A DNA stretch of 64,000 bases from an uncultured Lachnospiraceae bacterium (GCA_902798585.1 CADBXF010000007.1:62001-126000), one strand, 5' to 3'; numbered from the stretch's first letter, positions 8,448-18,249 are shown. The notes: a model not told the origin generated them from the sequence alone. Made by a program: numbers and translations.

Positions 8448-10259
8448 TTACGGTGCGTCGCCGAGAGTCCAGCTGTTGTCGTCATGGGCCGGACCGTTGA
8501 TGTAAAATACTCCGTATTCGTCGGGGACGGTGGGGATGAAGAAGCCCGTGAACATCACGAGCCGCATTCGGCGCTCAAGGGACAGCTTGTCCCGAAGCAC
8601 ATCCTGTACGGACACCCCGTATTTTGCGTGGTCGATTCCCGCGGATTCGAGAACGGTTGCGGGGATATATTGGTTGGAGAGCTGTGCCTCCTCGTTGATA
8701 ATCAGCGGGGCATCGGGAGCATTTTTCGGCTTGATCAACAGTGTGGAAATGTAGCCGGAAACGCCGCCTGCAGTGGAATTCTCACGCCGCATGCGCTCGA
8801 TATCGAGGCCCTGGCTCCCGTGGTCGGCAAGCACGATGACGGTGGAGTTGTCGTAGATTCCGAGAGCTTTCATCTGCGCAAAGCAGGCGCCTAAAAGCTC
8901 GATTGCGCCGCGGGCTGTCGCTGTCGAAAGATCGGTGGCTGCGGCGCCCCGGTCCGGCGCCAAATCCGCCATGACGGGCTTGGGATTGTGTACGCCGTTT
9001 AAGTGGACAAACACAAAGGCCTTCTTCGGATTGTCCGCGCGCACCCCGGCCTCCTTCAGATACCGCAGAAATGCGAGGTCGGAGGTGTTGGAGATGGCGG
9101 ACGGCTGGCGCTCAATCAGAGAGTCCGCGAAGACGACGAAGCGCTCTGCGGGAGTCATCCCCACATTGCGGAGAAACATGTCTTTGAAATAGGTCGGCGC
9201 GAGCTTCGCCATCGAGTAATTCAGAAAGACAGGAACGATGCCGCCCTTTCCGAGATAATTCATCCGGTAGAGGCCGGAGTCGCCGTCCTTATCGGGCGTC
9301 GGCACGACCACATTGTCGGCATAAGCCGCCACATCCCGCATGCCGACGAAGGTCGTCGAGCCGTCGAGGGAGACATTGACGGAGTAGCCGTTGTCCCGAA
9401 GCGTCGAAAGGAGGTTGTCCCCGCTCCATGCGCGCGTCAGATAATCCACCCAGGTTTCCTTGCCGTATTCGACGCCGGTAACCAGCTGCGGAACCGAGGG
9501 GAAGGTACAGGGATAACAGCTCACGCAATCGCGGTAATAGGTGAAGCCGGAGAGCACATCGCTCACCTCGGGATAGCACGCGAGGGCGGAGTCCATGTAT
9601 TTTCCGGCAAATTTGTCGACCACGAAGACTATGATGTTGTCCTCTTTTGAAAGGCTCGTCACGCCTTCATACGAAAAATAAGACAGCGCGTTCGGATACT
9701 CCGTATCGCCCTTGAGCCAGCGGTGGGTGAGCGCGCCCGTGACAGCGCCCGTGAGCTGCATCAAAAAGATTGCGCCGCTTAGGAAGAGGATGATGCGCGA
9801 CGGCGCCGGTGCGACATTTTGCTTTTTCTCGTCGCGCAGGCGGAAGACGGTTATGATTGCGGGCGTGAGGAAGAGAAGAAGGAAAATGACGAAGTTTATG
9901 CTGTCAAACAAGGGGTTGTCGGCGGCGTTGGCGCCCTCGACATTGTTGAGGAAGGTCATTTTCCCGTTGAAAAAGAGCATCTGGACATAGCCGCCGAGCA
10001 GCAGGCCGAACAGAAGCGAGGCGACAATGCGATACGCCGTTTTGCTGATAATCAGAACGAGGTTCAGCACAAGAATCCCCGCCGCGACCGCGGCGATTGC
10101 GGACAACAGCAGGGCAATCACGATGTGTTTCGGATCGACGATAAATTCCGCCTGGTTGTTGATCAGCAACTCAAACGGCGAAAAAAAGAATACCGTGGTG
10201 CCGAGGGATAGGCTCAGCGCCAGAAGCTGCAGTTCGGTTTTCCTGTCAATGTTACGCAT
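8448..10259 (-). CDS. Membrane-anchored sulfatase / LTA-synthase-like phosphotransferase
   Basis: The start is the ATG at 10259 (MRNIDRKTELQ), preceded by an AGAGGAAC ribosome site; this gives 603 residues. The N-terminal ~190 residues contain about five transmembrane helices. The rest is an extracellular alkaline-phosphatase-superfamily domain: NIIVFVVDKFAG (metal Asp), CYPCTFPSVPQLVTG (likely catalytic Thr), FVHLNGVHNP (His) and VIVLADHGSQG (metal Asp-His). This is the LtaS/phosphoglycerol-transferase or sulfatase arrangement. With the adjacent insertase-glycerophosphotransferase fusion it suggests a surface polyol-phosphate or phosphoglycerol decoration pathway. The substrate is inferred only. 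Confidence 0.85.
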   Translation of the reverse strand: MRNIDRKTELQLLALSLSLGTTVFFFSPFELLINNQAEFIVDPKHIVIALLLSAIAAVAAGILVLNLVLIISKTAYRIVASLLFGLLLGGYVQMLFFNGKMTFLNNVEGANAADNPLFDSINFVIFLLLFLTPAIITVFRLRDEKKQNVAPAPSRIILFLSGAIFLMQLTGAVTGALTHRWLKGDTEYPNALSYFSYEGVTSLSKEDNIIVFVVDKFAGKYMDSALACYPEVSDVLSGFTYYRDCVSCYPCTFPSVPQLVTGVEYGKETWVDYLTRAWSGDNLLSTLRDNGYSVNVSLDGSTTFVGMRDVAAYADNVVVPTPDKDGDSGLYRMNYLGKGGIVPVFLNYSMAKLAPTYFKDMFLRNVGMTPAERFVVFADSLIERQPSAISNTSDLAFLRYLKEAGVRADNPKKAFVFVHLNGVHNPKPVMADLAPDRGAAATDLSTATARGAIELLGACFAQMKALGIYDNSTVIVLADHGSQGLDIERMRRENSTAGGVSGYISTLLIKPKNAPDAPLIINEEAQLSNQYIPATVLESAGIDHAKYGVSVQDVLRDKLSLERRMRLVMFTGFFIPTVPDEYGVFYINGPAHDDNSWTLGDAP

Positions 10260-10306
10260 TCCGGTTCCTCTTCTCTGTCTGTCGGACCTTCGGACAGTCC
10301 TGTAGT

Positions 10307-10335
10307 ATTGTATCACAGGAAGCCGCATTTTTCCA
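10307..10335 (-). promoter_or_regulatory. Candidate promoter of the sulfatase-like operon
   Basis: Leftward TGGAAA (10330-10335), 17-bp spacer, TACAAT (10307-10312), placed between the upstream terminator and the gene. Confidence 0.5.
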
Positions 10336-10360
10336 TGCAAATGTGACGGTGTATACCGGG

Positions 10361-10406
10361 AACACAAAAAACCGGGATAAAGCCGTTGCAGGAAGCTTTA
10401 TCCCGG
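10361..10406 (-). terminator. Intrinsic terminator
   Basis: A perfect 12-bp stem CCGGGATAAAGC (10372-10383) / GCTTTATCCCGG (10395-10406) is followed on the minus strand by TTTTTTGTGT. It ends the transcript of the two small membrane-protein genes. Confidence 0.85.
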
Positions 10407-10491
10407 GGTAATCCGAAAAGTTATTGTCACGGCTTTCCGCCCGTCCGGCAGCGCATTGACGGTGCGTCCGGGGCTGTCCGGAAGAGCGCTG

Positions 10492-10929
10492 TTACTGCGC
10501 GCCGGCGCCGTCGGCAACGGCTTCCGCGGGCTGCTTATGCGCGATGGAAAGATTTAGGAAGTACAGCGCAAAGCAGGCAAAGCCCGAAACCAAAAGCACG
10601 ATTTCCGAGATGTGATAGAAGTTGCGGCTGAAAAATCCCCGGAAGATAAAATCCAGACTCAGCACGATTGTCAGAAGGCCGTTTGCCGCAGATACCCACA
10701 GCAGACACCGGTGCGCAAAGCCCGCGCTCCGGAATACCGACAGGCCGCGAATGCCGCTCCACAGAAGAGCTTCACCGGCGACACAGAAAAGAATGAACCA
10801 TTCGGCGACAAAATCCCACGAGCCGAAGATGTCGTCGGGTTCGCTCTCCGACTGCGTATAGATTGTCAATCCGATATAGGTAAGTATAAAAATCGCCAAT
10901 GCGATTAAAGATGCCGCCTTTGATTTCAT
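10492..10929 (-). CDS. Four-helix membrane protein, unknown function
   Basis: This 145-residue protein has four predicted transmembrane helices (ALAIFILTYIGLTIY, FVAEWFILFCVAGEALLW, CLLWVSAANGLLTIVLSL, ISEIVLLVSGFACFALYFL) and short hydrophilic ends. I recognise no family. It lies 34 bp downstream of a similarly sized four-helix protein, and both carry an acidic first loop and an RGF/REF turn, so they may be diverged paralogues. The terminator at 10361-10406 closes the pair. Confidence 0.65.
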   Translation of the reverse strand: MKSKAASLIALAIFILTYIGLTIYTQSESEPDDIFGSWDFVAEWFILFCVAGEALLWSGIRGLSVFRSAGFAHRCLLWVSAANGLLTIVLSLDFIFRGFFSRNFYHISEIVLLVSGFACFALYFLNLSIAHKQPAEAVADGAGAQ

Positions 10930-10963
10930 AACAGGAATCCCCCCTTGTTCCGTGTTTGTGCCT

Positions 10964-11416
10964 TCATGCAGTTAATTGTGCGTCGTCGCCGTCCTTCGCG
11001 GTTCGCGCGGTCAACGCCAACAGCAGGATACCGCCGATTACCCGAAGCGCCAGAAATCCCGCAAGAAAATACAAGTCCCGATCCATCGGGAACAGGTCTC
11101 TGAAGAAGCGGTGCAGCGCCCCGCCGGTAAATTCCCGTGCAATGTAGCAGACCAGGAAGAAGAGTGCACCGAGCACAAAAAACGAGTGCAGAACAATCTC
11201 CGCGCGGGTCTTTATTCTCTCGGAAAACAGGACCAGAATGCTTCGCCAGAAAATCATCTCGCACAGGAGTATGATGGTGTAAACGACCATCGCGATGCCC
11301 GGTCCGATGAAAGGCTCCTCCTCCGCAAGAAGCTTGTGATAATCCAGCTCGAAAAGAGCGACGGTAAGCGTGATGCTTAACGCAGCGAGCCACCTCAGTA
11401 TCGTTTGTTTTTTCAT
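10964..11416 (-). CDS. Four-helix membrane protein, unknown function
   Basis: This 150-residue protein has four hydrophobic segments (LAALSITLTVALFEL, IAMVVYTIILLCEMIFW, IVLHSFFVLGALFFLVCYIA, YFLAGFLALRVIGGILLLAL). There is no signal peptide and no recognisable motif. It is the first gene after the promoter at 11477-11505 and precedes the similar 10492-10929 gene. The function is unknown. Confidence 0.65.
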   Translation of the reverse strand: MKKQTILRWLAALSITLTVALFELDYHKLLAEEEPFIGPGIAMVVYTIILLCEMIFWRSILVLFSERIKTRAEIVLHSFFVLGALFFLVCYIAREFTGGALHRFFRDLFPMDRDLYFLAGFLALRVIGGILLLALTARTAKDGDDAQLTA

Positions 11417-11476
11417 ATGTATCCCCCAATCGTGTGTCTGTGCCGTCCTTCACCGGCGGCGGCTGCTCACGGTTCC

Positions 11477-11505
11477 ATTATAGGCGGGGAACAATGCTGC
11501 GGCAA
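11477..11505 (-). promoter_or_regulatory. Sigma-A promoter of the two small membrane-protein genes
   Basis: Leftward TTGCCG (11500-11505), 17-bp spacer, TATAAT (11477-11482), about 60 bp before the ATG at 11416. Confidence 0.7.
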
Positions 11506-11542
11506 GAGGTAAAATAGTTAATTCTTTGTTACACGGGGCAGG

Positions 11543-14269
11543 CTATTGCCCCAAAACCCACACCGACACCTCGTGATGGGCGGTGCCGTCCGCGGTCGGA
11601 AGCTCGACCGTGCTTCGGTAAATCAGGGCGTCGCTCCGCGTCATGAAGCCGCGAATCAGCACCGAATCCGCGATTGCGGCGTCGCATACAAGGCAGCTGC
11701 AGCTGCCGTCCGGCTCCTCCCGAAGGTAGATGACGGAAGCTCCGCCGACCGGCTCGGGATAGGTCGGAAGGCACAGGCCGGGTTCGGCCGGAAGCCCGTC
11801 CTTCGGGGCAACCCGGAGGGTTGAGGGCATTTCCGCACCGGTTTCGCCCAGCAGGCGCGCGGAAAATGTGCCGTCGCTGTCGGCGGTAACCTCCACGATT
11901 CGCCGGGAACCGGAAAGCGGGAAGACCGCGGTCCCGTTCGTCGGCACCGCCTTGGCTGTGAGGCTTGTGCGGACATTCGGGAACGGCGGATCGCCGGCAA
12001 ATTCCCACTGTCCGTAGGTGGAAATCGCCCAGAGTTTCGGAATCATATCGTCCGTGAGCACAAGGCAGATCGGCGGCGCATTTTCGGGGTGCGTGAGCGC
12101 GAGAACCCGGTCGGCGACATCGCCCGGAATGCCGTATTTTCCGAGGAGCTGCGCTCTCGCGTCATCACGGTCGCGCGGCAGAATATCCTTGAGAGCGCCC
12201 GTCGCAAAGGCCGCGGGCGAGGCGGCGTTTTCAGCTCCGGAACCGCTGTCCGGAAGCTGTTTCGCGCGCTCCTGCATCAGAAGGTGCGTCGCGTCGAGTC
12301 CCCCTGCGGCAAGCATCTGAAAGATGCGCTTGGCGAGGACTTCGCTGTCGGTTATGAGCGCCTGGCCGAGCCAGTAGTTCCACTCGCTGTTGAAGTTGCC
12401 GCCGTCGCCGAGAGTCAGGCGTTTCGCGTCGTATTCATAGTAATAGCCGAAGTCCCACCATGAGGCAATCGCGGTGTCTTCGGAGGTTCGTTCGCGGATG
12501 CAGGCTGCAGCGTTTGCCAACAGATCGCTGCCGTCCGGGACCGCGCTGTACGCAAAGCCGAAGGTCGCCATGCACGGCGATATGACAAGTCCGAGGGCGA
12601 ATATGTTGACCGCCGCAACACGGCGGAGGCGCACGATTAACAGCCCGAGCACCAGAACCGCGGCGCCTGCGGCGATTGCCGCGGGATTGCCCAATTCCGG
12701 CCGTATCGCCATGGCAAAGGTCACTGCCGCAGCAAGCGTGAGAACGACGGCAAGACCTGTCGCACGCGAGAGCGGAAGCCGCCCGGAGCGGTTCTTCGAA
12801 GCTCTCCGAAGCACATCGGGAAGAAGCCCTGCGCCGATGCCGCAGAGGATTCCGAGCGGGAGCGTCGGGATGGTGTGGAACCGGGAGCCCTTGAGCATTA
12901 TCACAAGGCCGCACGCAAGCCATACGAAGAGAAATGCCGTTGTCACAAGGAGCTCCTGCGGCCGCATAAGCAGGGAACCGCGGGAGGCCCGGGCGCTGCC
13001 GGCGCCGCAGGAGGATTCGTGTCCGGCGGGGTCGGCGTCTGCCGAAACACCGGTCGGCTCGGCCGATTCGGACGGCACGCGGAACGCCGTAAGGAGCGTA
13101 ACGGCGATGAGCACACCGATGACGCCGAGGGCGAAGAGGAGAACCGTCCATCCGCCGAGGGAGTTGACGGTTCCGTCCGCATAGGCGGCGAAGCCGTTCA
13201 GAATCCGGTCGAGCGTTCCCCGGCCGTAGTCCTCCGCAAGGAGCGGCGTCGGCTGAAGCTCACTCACAAAGCGCGACGCGTCGGGAAATGCCGGGTCGCC
13301 GTTTGCGAGGGAGCCGCTCACATTGCCGAGTATCTGTCCGAGATCGGTGAAGAAAGCCCTGCCGCGGATGAGCAGGCAGAACAGGCACTGCGCCACGATG
13401 CCGAGGCCGGCGCCGCGCAGAACGGGAACGACCGAATCGTCGGGGAAGCGGTTCAGCGGAGCGGAAGCTTCGGAGGGAAGCATTTTCCGACGAATCCGAA
13501 GATACCGCACAAGCCGCACAATCAGACATGCAACCGCGGTCGCGAAGGCCGCCGCAGCGCCGATACAGAAATATGCATAGTAGGCGCGCCAGAATGTGGC
13601 GAGGGCGCAGAGTGCAAAGCCGCTTCCGGCAGCCCAGGCGAGCTGTTTTCGGAGATCGCGGGTGAGCAGACATTCGGCGAAGCACAGAAGAAAGAGGCAC
13701 GGAAGAAGGGAGAGTCCGAGGTCCGTGTCGTAGAAGCCCGCGTGGGTGTGCGCCGCGAAAGGCGCCGCGACCGCGACAAGAAGCCCGGCGACCGTTCCGC
13801 CGAGGCGGTTGGTGCGGCGTCGGACGAACACATAAGCGGGGACGGCGGTCAGCGAAGCGATAATCGGCGCGAGCCAGAAGATGACAGTATACGGCGTGAG
13901 GCCGGGAATCCACGAGAAGAGCTTATACACGGTCGCTCCGAGAATCGGGAGACCCATGACGACATCGCCCTCCTCGCCGGTAGCATTTGCCGAGATGTAC
14001 GGGTCTTCGCCGCGGCTGTGCCGCAGGGTGTATGCGGAAAAGCCCTGCGTCGCGAGGTCTTCGGTGAGGCGCGCGTACAGATACGAATCCATCTCGCTCA
14101 AATACGGAAGGCCCCCCTCCGTACAATATTCGCCGCGGGCTTCGGGCTGTACCGTGAAAATCGGCAGCGACATCGAATGAAGCAACACCGAAAGAAGCAC
14201 GATTAACACACACGGCGTCGCGCTGCTCTGCAAAATCTTTTGAAATGACTGTCGGATGGTATTTTTCAT
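11543..14269 (-). CDS. STT3/PglB/AglB-like oligosaccharyltransferase
   Basis: The start is the ATG at 14269 (MKNTIRQSFQK), giving 908 residues; longer in-frame starts are upstream of the promoter. About 12-13 transmembrane helices are followed by an extracytoplasmic domain. The catalytic signatures of STT3 are all present in order: an acidic first-loop residue (SEMDSYLYARL, Asp61), a DxD (GFYDTDLGL, Asp181/Asp183), the loop Glu of the SVSE-type motif (VSELQPTP, Glu337), a conserved Arg (GSRFHTIP) and WWDFG at 604-608. STT3 enzymes move lipid-linked glycans onto Asn in N-x-S/T sequons outside the membrane. No glycan-assembly genes are visible next to it. A nearby lipoprotein pseudogene has a repeated linker with N-x-T sequons. 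Confidence 0.88.
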   Translation of the reverse strand: MKNTIRQSFQKILQSSATPCVLIVLLSVLLHSMSLPIFTVQPEARGEYCTEGGLPYLSEMDSYLYARLTEDLATQGFSAYTLRHSRGEDPYISANATGEEGDVVMGLPILGATVYKLFSWIPGLTPYTVIFWLAPIIASLTAVPAYVFVRRRTNRLGGTVAGLLVAVAAPFAAHTHAGFYDTDLGLSLLPCLFLLCFAECLLTRDLRKQLAWAAGSGFALCALATFWRAYYAYFCIGAAAAFATAVACLIVRLVRYLRIRRKMLPSEASAPLNRFPDDSVVPVLRGAGLGIVAQCLFCLLIRGRAFFTDLGQILGNVSGSLANGDPAFPDASRFVSELQPTPLLAEDYGRGTLDRILNGFAAYADGTVNSLGGWTVLLFALGVIGVLIAVTLLTAFRVPSESAEPTGVSADADPAGHESSCGAGSARASRGSLLMRPQELLVTTAFLFVWLACGLVIMLKGSRFHTIPTLPLGILCGIGAGLLPDVLRRASKNRSGRLPLSRATGLAVVLTLAAAVTFAMAIRPELGNPAAIAAGAAVLVLGLLIVRLRRVAAVNIFALGLVISPCMATFGFAYSAVPDGSDLLANAAACIRERTSEDTAIASWWDFGYYYEYDAKRLTLGDGGNFNSEWNYWLGQALITDSEVLAKRIFQMLAAGGLDATHLLMQERAKQLPDSGSGAENAASPAAFATGALKDILPRDRDDARAQLLGKYGIPGDVADRVLALTHPENAPPICLVLTDDMIPKLWAISTYGQWEFAGDPPFPNVRTSLTAKAVPTNGTAVFPLSGSRRIVEVTADSDGTFSARLLGETGAEMPSTLRVAPKDGLPAEPGLCLPTYPEPVGGASVIYLREEPDGSCSCLVCDAAIADSVLIRGFMTRSDALIYRSTVELPTADGTAHHEVSVWVLGQ

Positions 14270-14410
14270 GGATAGGACCCCCTGCCTTCCTCGGAAGCGG
14301 TCGAACCGGAGCGGTTGCGGTGTGCGGGGCAAACCGGCACGCGGCAGCCGGATTACGACCCGCGGGTGCAATCGGCGAAGAATATGCGATACGACCTGCG
14401 AATTATGTAA

Positions 14411-14439
14411 AGTATACGGGAACGGAAATGTAAAGTCAA
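14411..14439 (-). promoter_or_regulatory. Sigma-A promoter of the STT3-like gene
   Basis: Leftward TTGACT (14434-14439), 17-bp spacer, TATACT (14411-14416). It implies a leader of about 135 nt before the ATG at 14269 and supports that start. Confidence 0.75.
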
Positions 14440-14575
14440 CACGGGCGGCGCGAAAGAGTTGTCGTCCTTGAAGGTCTTGGCCGCCCTTCCGCCGATGTCC
14501 TTCCGCGGATTCGCTTTCGAATTTGTGTATAAGATATGACATCTTTTTTCGGCGGCTCAGACAAAGAAGTTGCAT

Positions 14576-14604
14576 TTGCTTTTGGGGAGGGATGGGGCAT
14601 AATT
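14576..14604 (+). promoter_or_regulatory. Candidate promoter of the first MATE gene
   Basis: TTGCTT (14576-14581), 17-bp spacer, CATAAT (14599-14604), about 250 bp before the ATG. The divergent spacer 14270-14853 otherwise holds the STT3 promoter and one strong hairpin, GGAACCCG/CGGGTTCC (14677-14699), inside the would-be leader. I see no gene in it. Confidence 0.45.
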
Positions 14605-14853
14605 TCCGTTGTGAGCGGCTTTGCGTGGGCCGTTCCCTGAATCATGACGACTACCTCTGCGTGTATACGAGTGACCGGAACCCGTTTTTAGCGGGTTCCC
14701 GTTGCATTTTATGGGGTTTTTCGCGAAGCGGGACGCCCGGTTTGACGCGGAAATCACACATGCTTTGGCGTGAGGGTTCAGGGGATAATCCATCGACGCG
14801 CAACCATTTTTCGTGTAAGATTAAAGACGGATTTCGGTCGGTCGGGGGTTTCC

Positions 14854-16392
14854 ATGAAACTGTTTCAGAAGGACAAATCATTTTACAAGAAAGTGTTGAT
14901 TCTGGCTCTGCCCATTGCGCTGCAGAGCCTGATTGCCGTCGGTGTAAACATGCTCGACACCATCATGGTCGGCGGCATCGGAAGCGCCGGAAACGTGTAC
15001 GACGCGATTGATGTCGGCGTGCTCGGAAAGACCGAGGCGCAGCTTGTGAGCGAGCAGTCGCTCTCCGCGGTTTCGCTCGCAAACACATTTATCGGAATTT
15101 ACCATATTTTCTGTATGGGACTCGGCATGGGCGCATCGGTGCTGGTGTCGCGCTACTGGGGCATGAAGCAGAAGGGCGACGACGAGGGAGGCAAGGCGTC
15201 GACGGCGCTTAAGCAGACCGTGAGCCTGATGCTTCGTCTGACGCTCGTTCTTGCGGCGATGTTTGCGATTGCGACGCTCGTCATGCCCGACACCATAATG
15301 AAAATGTACGCGAAGAAACAGGTCGATGTCTCGACGGTTTCCGTGGAGGAGCTTGAGAAGACGGTCGCGGAAAATGCCAACAACCGCGCTGTCATAAACC
15401 GCGGCGCTGACTATCTGAGGTATTCGATCCTCACATATTTCTTCCTCGGAACATCCCTGACGGTAACGATTGTGCTTCGAAGCGTCGGGCAGGCGATGTT
15501 CCCGCTGTTTGTGTCAATCGGAGCGCTGGTTGTCAACCTGATTGCCAATTACACATTTATCTTCGGCCACTTCGGCGCGCCGCGAATGGAGGTGAAGGGC
15601 GCCGCGCTCGGCACTCTGATTGCGCGTGTTTTCGAGGCGGTGATGATTCTCGGATATCTGTTCTTAAAGGATGAGCGAATCCGGTTTCGTGTGCGGGATC
15701 TCTTCATGCGGACGAGGTCGCTTCTTCGGGAATATATACGAATCAGCATTCCGGTGCTCATAAGCGACGGAATTTTGGCGTTCGGCAACAACGCCGTGGC
15801 GATGGTCATCGGCCGGCTCGGCTCGGAGTTCACTTCGGCCAACGCCATCACGGCCGTGACGCAGCAAATGAGCACGGTCGGCATCCAGGGCGTGTGCCAG
15901 GCGGGTGCGATTGTGACCGGTCAGACGCTCGGGCACGGGGAGCGCGAGAAGACGATGAAGCAGGGCTGGATGTTCTTTGGCCTGGGCCTTGCGCTCGGTC
16001 TGGTTGCGGCGTTGATTATCCTCGTGATTTCGTCGCCGGTTGTGAACAGCTACGATGTCGCGCCCTCCACGAAGGACATCGCGTTCCAGCTGATGAGCGC
16101 CATCAGCGTAATTTTGATTTTCCAGGCAACAAACAGCATCATGACCAAGGGCGTGCTTCGCGGAGGCGGAGACACGAAAATGCTGATGCTTATGGACAAT
16201 GTTTTTCTCTGGGCAATCGCGCTGCCGCTGGGCATCGTCGCGGGATTTGTGCTGCACCTTGATGCATTTTGGATTTACATCTGCCTCAAGTCCGACCAGA
16301 TTGTGAAGGCCGTGTGGTGCTATTTCCGCCTCAAGAGCGAAAAATGGATCAAGCGAATTTCAACCGGGGAACCGCAGGAGCAGAAGGCATAG
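14854..16392 (+). CDS. MATE-family multidrug/metabolite exporter
   Basis: The start is at 14854 (MKLFQKDKSFYKK), preceded by a GGGGG ribosome site; 512 residues. Twelve transmembrane helices lie in two halves, with MATE signatures in the first (ALPIALQSLIAVGVNMLDTIMVG) and second half (ISIPVLISDGILAFGNNAVAMVIGRLG). An insertion of about 50 residues sits between helices 1 and 2 (the region with YDAIDVGVLGKTEAQLVSEQS), longer than usual. MATE proteins expel cationic drugs or metabolites using Na+ or H+. The GH51 gene follows after 123 bp. It is related to, but distinct from, the second MATE gene at 38861. Confidence 0.93.
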   Translation: MKLFQKDKSFYKKVLILALPIALQSLIAVGVNMLDTIMVGGIGSAGNVYDAIDVGVLGKTEAQLVSEQSLSAVSLANTFIGIYHIFCMGLGMGASVLVSRYWGMKQKGDDEGGKASTALKQTVSLMLRLTLVLAAMFAIATLVMPDTIMKMYAKKQVDVSTVSVEELEKTVAENANNRAVINRGADYLRYSILTYFFLGTSLTVTIVLRSVGQAMFPLFVSIGALVVNLIANYTFIFGHFGAPRMEVKGAALGTLIARVFEAVMILGYLFLKDERIRFRVRDLFMRTRSLLREYIRISIPVLISDGILAFGNNAVAMVIGRLGSEFTSANAITAVTQQMSTVGIQGVCQAGAIVTGQTLGHGEREKTMKQGWMFFGLGLALGLVAALIILVISSPVVNSYDVAPSTKDIAFQLMSAISVILIFQATNSIMTKGVLRGGGDTKMLMLMDNVFLWAIALPLGIVAGFVLHLDAFWIYICLKSDQIVKAVWCYFRLKSEKWIKRISTGEPQEQKA

Positions 16393-16515
16393 CGAAGGCG
16401 CGGTACCGCCGAAAAGGCAGCGCTTTCGCGGGCGCGACGGCTGCAAAAAAGAGACAGAGCCGGGGAACGCCGCGGAATACGGTTCGCCGGCAGAGATATA
16501 CAGGAGGGGTTTACT

Positions 16516-18249
16516 ATGGCAAAGAAAGCAAAAATCACGGTGCATCCGTCATTTGCTGTCGGGGAGATTTCCGATGAGCTGTTCTCGGCATTTCTCGAGC
16601 CGATCGGCACGATGGTGAACGGCACGATGTACAATCCGAAGCATCCGACCGCGGATTCGCAGGGATTCCGCACGGATGTAATCAACGCGCTGAAGGCGAC
16701 AGGGCTGCCCGCGGTTCGACTTCCCGGCGGCAACTTTGTTTCCGCATGGCAGTGGAAGGATTCCATCGGGCCGAAGTCGGAGCGCAAGGTACATCTCGAT
16801 CCCGCCTGGTATCAGATCATTCCGAACGATGTCGGGCATGATGAGTACCTGCAGTGGGCGGAAAAAATCGGCGCAAAATCGCTCTATACGGTCAACATGG
16901 GCACCGGCCGCACGCAGGATGCGATGGATTGCGTGGAGTATACGAATTTTCCGGGCGGTACCTACTGGTCGGACCTTCGTATCAAGAACGGCCACGAGAA
17001 GCCTTACGGCGTGAAGACCTGGTATCTCGGAAACGAGATGGACGGCCCGTGGCAGCTCGGTTCCTGGGACAAGGATCCGCGGGCTTACGGCGTCATGGTC
17101 AATGAGACCTCGAAGGCGATGAAGTGGATTGACGCGTCCATCAAGACGGGCGTGTGCGGGTCCTCCGCGCCGTTTATGGAGCATTTTCCGGATTGGGATG
17201 AGGCGGCGCTGGATGTCTGCTATGACACCGTCGATTACCTCTCCGTTCACCATTATCACAGCGCGCCTCCCGGAGATACGAAGGCTTTGCTCGGCGGCGC
17301 TCTGTACTACGAAGATTTTATCAACACCCTGACGGCGATGTGCGACTATGTGCAGTCGAAGCACCGCTCGCCGAAGCAGATGATGATTTCCTTCGACGAA
17401 TACGGCGGCATGCAGCGGCCGAATTCGCCGCTTCATCCGGGCTGGGGCCGCTACAACATGGCGCGTTCCCACTACCGCTTCAACCCGGACCGTCCGTACC
17501 TGTTCCACGACCCGGACAAGATGCCCGACCGTCGTTTCCCCGGCGGAGACCTGACGCAAATGCTCTCGATGGCGTCGATTCAGCTTGCGCTTCTCAGGCA
17601 TGCGGACCGCGTCAAGATCGGCTGCATGACCGGCGGTCTCGGCGCTCTGTGCGCTTCCGACCATGACCATGTATGGCGCTCGGCGTCGCACTATGCGTTT
17701 ATGCAGATGCTTTCCTATGCGAAGGGCACCTCGATGCGCGTTGCGGTCGAGAGCGAAACCTACGATATGCCCGGCTACGCAATCGACGACACCTCGCAGT
17801 ATGTCGGTAAAACGAATGTTCCGTATGTGGACTCGGCGTGCGCCTGGGACAAGAAGGCCGGCCGTCTGGCCGTGTTTGTCATCAACCGTAACGAGTCTGA
17901 GGATTATGCGCTGTCCCTTGATGTGACGGGCTTCTGCGGCGGTGTTGCCGCAGCTCCCGCAGAGGCGCGCATCGCGGAAGTCATCGAGCCCGTATGGCCG
18001 TTCGGCGCGGCTCCCGCAAAGGGCAAGGCCGCGAAGGAGGCTTCCGGCACGAAGGCGGAGTCCTTCGGAAAGCTCGCGGGATTTACTTCCTGCACAATGT
18101 ACGAAATTGCCGGCGACCCCGAGGCGCAGAGTGAGTTCGGCAACGACGAGCTTTTTGCTCCCTCCGTCAACAGGCGCGCGAAGTTCGCGGACGGCGTAGT
18201 CACCGCGCACATCAAGCCGCTGTCGCTGTCGCTGATAGTGCTTGAGTAG
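16516..18249 (+). CDS. abfA: GH51 alpha-L-arabinofuranosidase
   Basis: This 577-residue cytoplasmic enzyme has no signal peptide and is expected to release terminal arabinofuranose from arabinoxylan or arabinan oligosaccharides after uptake. The TIM-barrel signatures are clear: N-terminal RLPGGNFVSAW, the acid/base Glu in WYLGNEMDGPWQLG and the nucleophile Glu in ISFDEYGGMQ. A C-terminal beta domain ends with HIKPLSLSLIVLE. An Ala/Lys-rich insertion (about 497-520) makes it longer than the typical ~500 residues. The ribosome site is GGAGGGG and a strong terminator follows. The esterase at 50527 may act on similar plant polysaccharides. Confidence 0.93.
   Translation: MAKKAKITVHPSFAVGEISDELFSAFLEPIGTMVNGTMYNPKHPTADSQGFRTDVINALKATGLPAVRLPGGNFVSAWQWKDSIGPKSERKVHLDPAWYQIIPNDVGHDEYLQWAEKIGAKSLYTVNMGTGRTQDAMDCVEYTNFPGGTYWSDLRIKNGHEKPYGVKTWYLGNEMDGPWQLGSWDKDPRAYGVMVNETSKAMKWIDASIKTGVCGSSAPFMEHFPDWDEAALDVCYDTVDYLSVHHYHSAPPGDTKALLGGALYYEDFINTLTAMCDYVQSKHRSPKQMMISFDEYGGMQRPNSPLHPGWGRYNMARSHYRFNPDRPYLFHDPDKMPDRRFPGGDLTQMLSMASIQLALLRHADRVKIGCMTGGLGALCASDHDHVWRSASHYAFMQMLSYAKGTSMRVAVESETYDMPGYAIDDTSQYVGKTNVPYVDSACAWDKKAGRLAVFVINRNESEDYALSLDVTGFCGGVAAAPAEARIAEVIEPVWPFGAAPAKGKAAKEASGTKAESFGKLAGFTSCTMYEIAGDPEAQSEFGNDELFAPSVNRRAKFADGVVTAHIKPLSLSLIVLE

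Noticed and set aside
14677..14699. tRNA or small RNA in the STT3-MATE spacer
   Set aside because: Only a single GGAACCCG/CGGGTTCC hairpin is present; no cloverleaf can be drawn.
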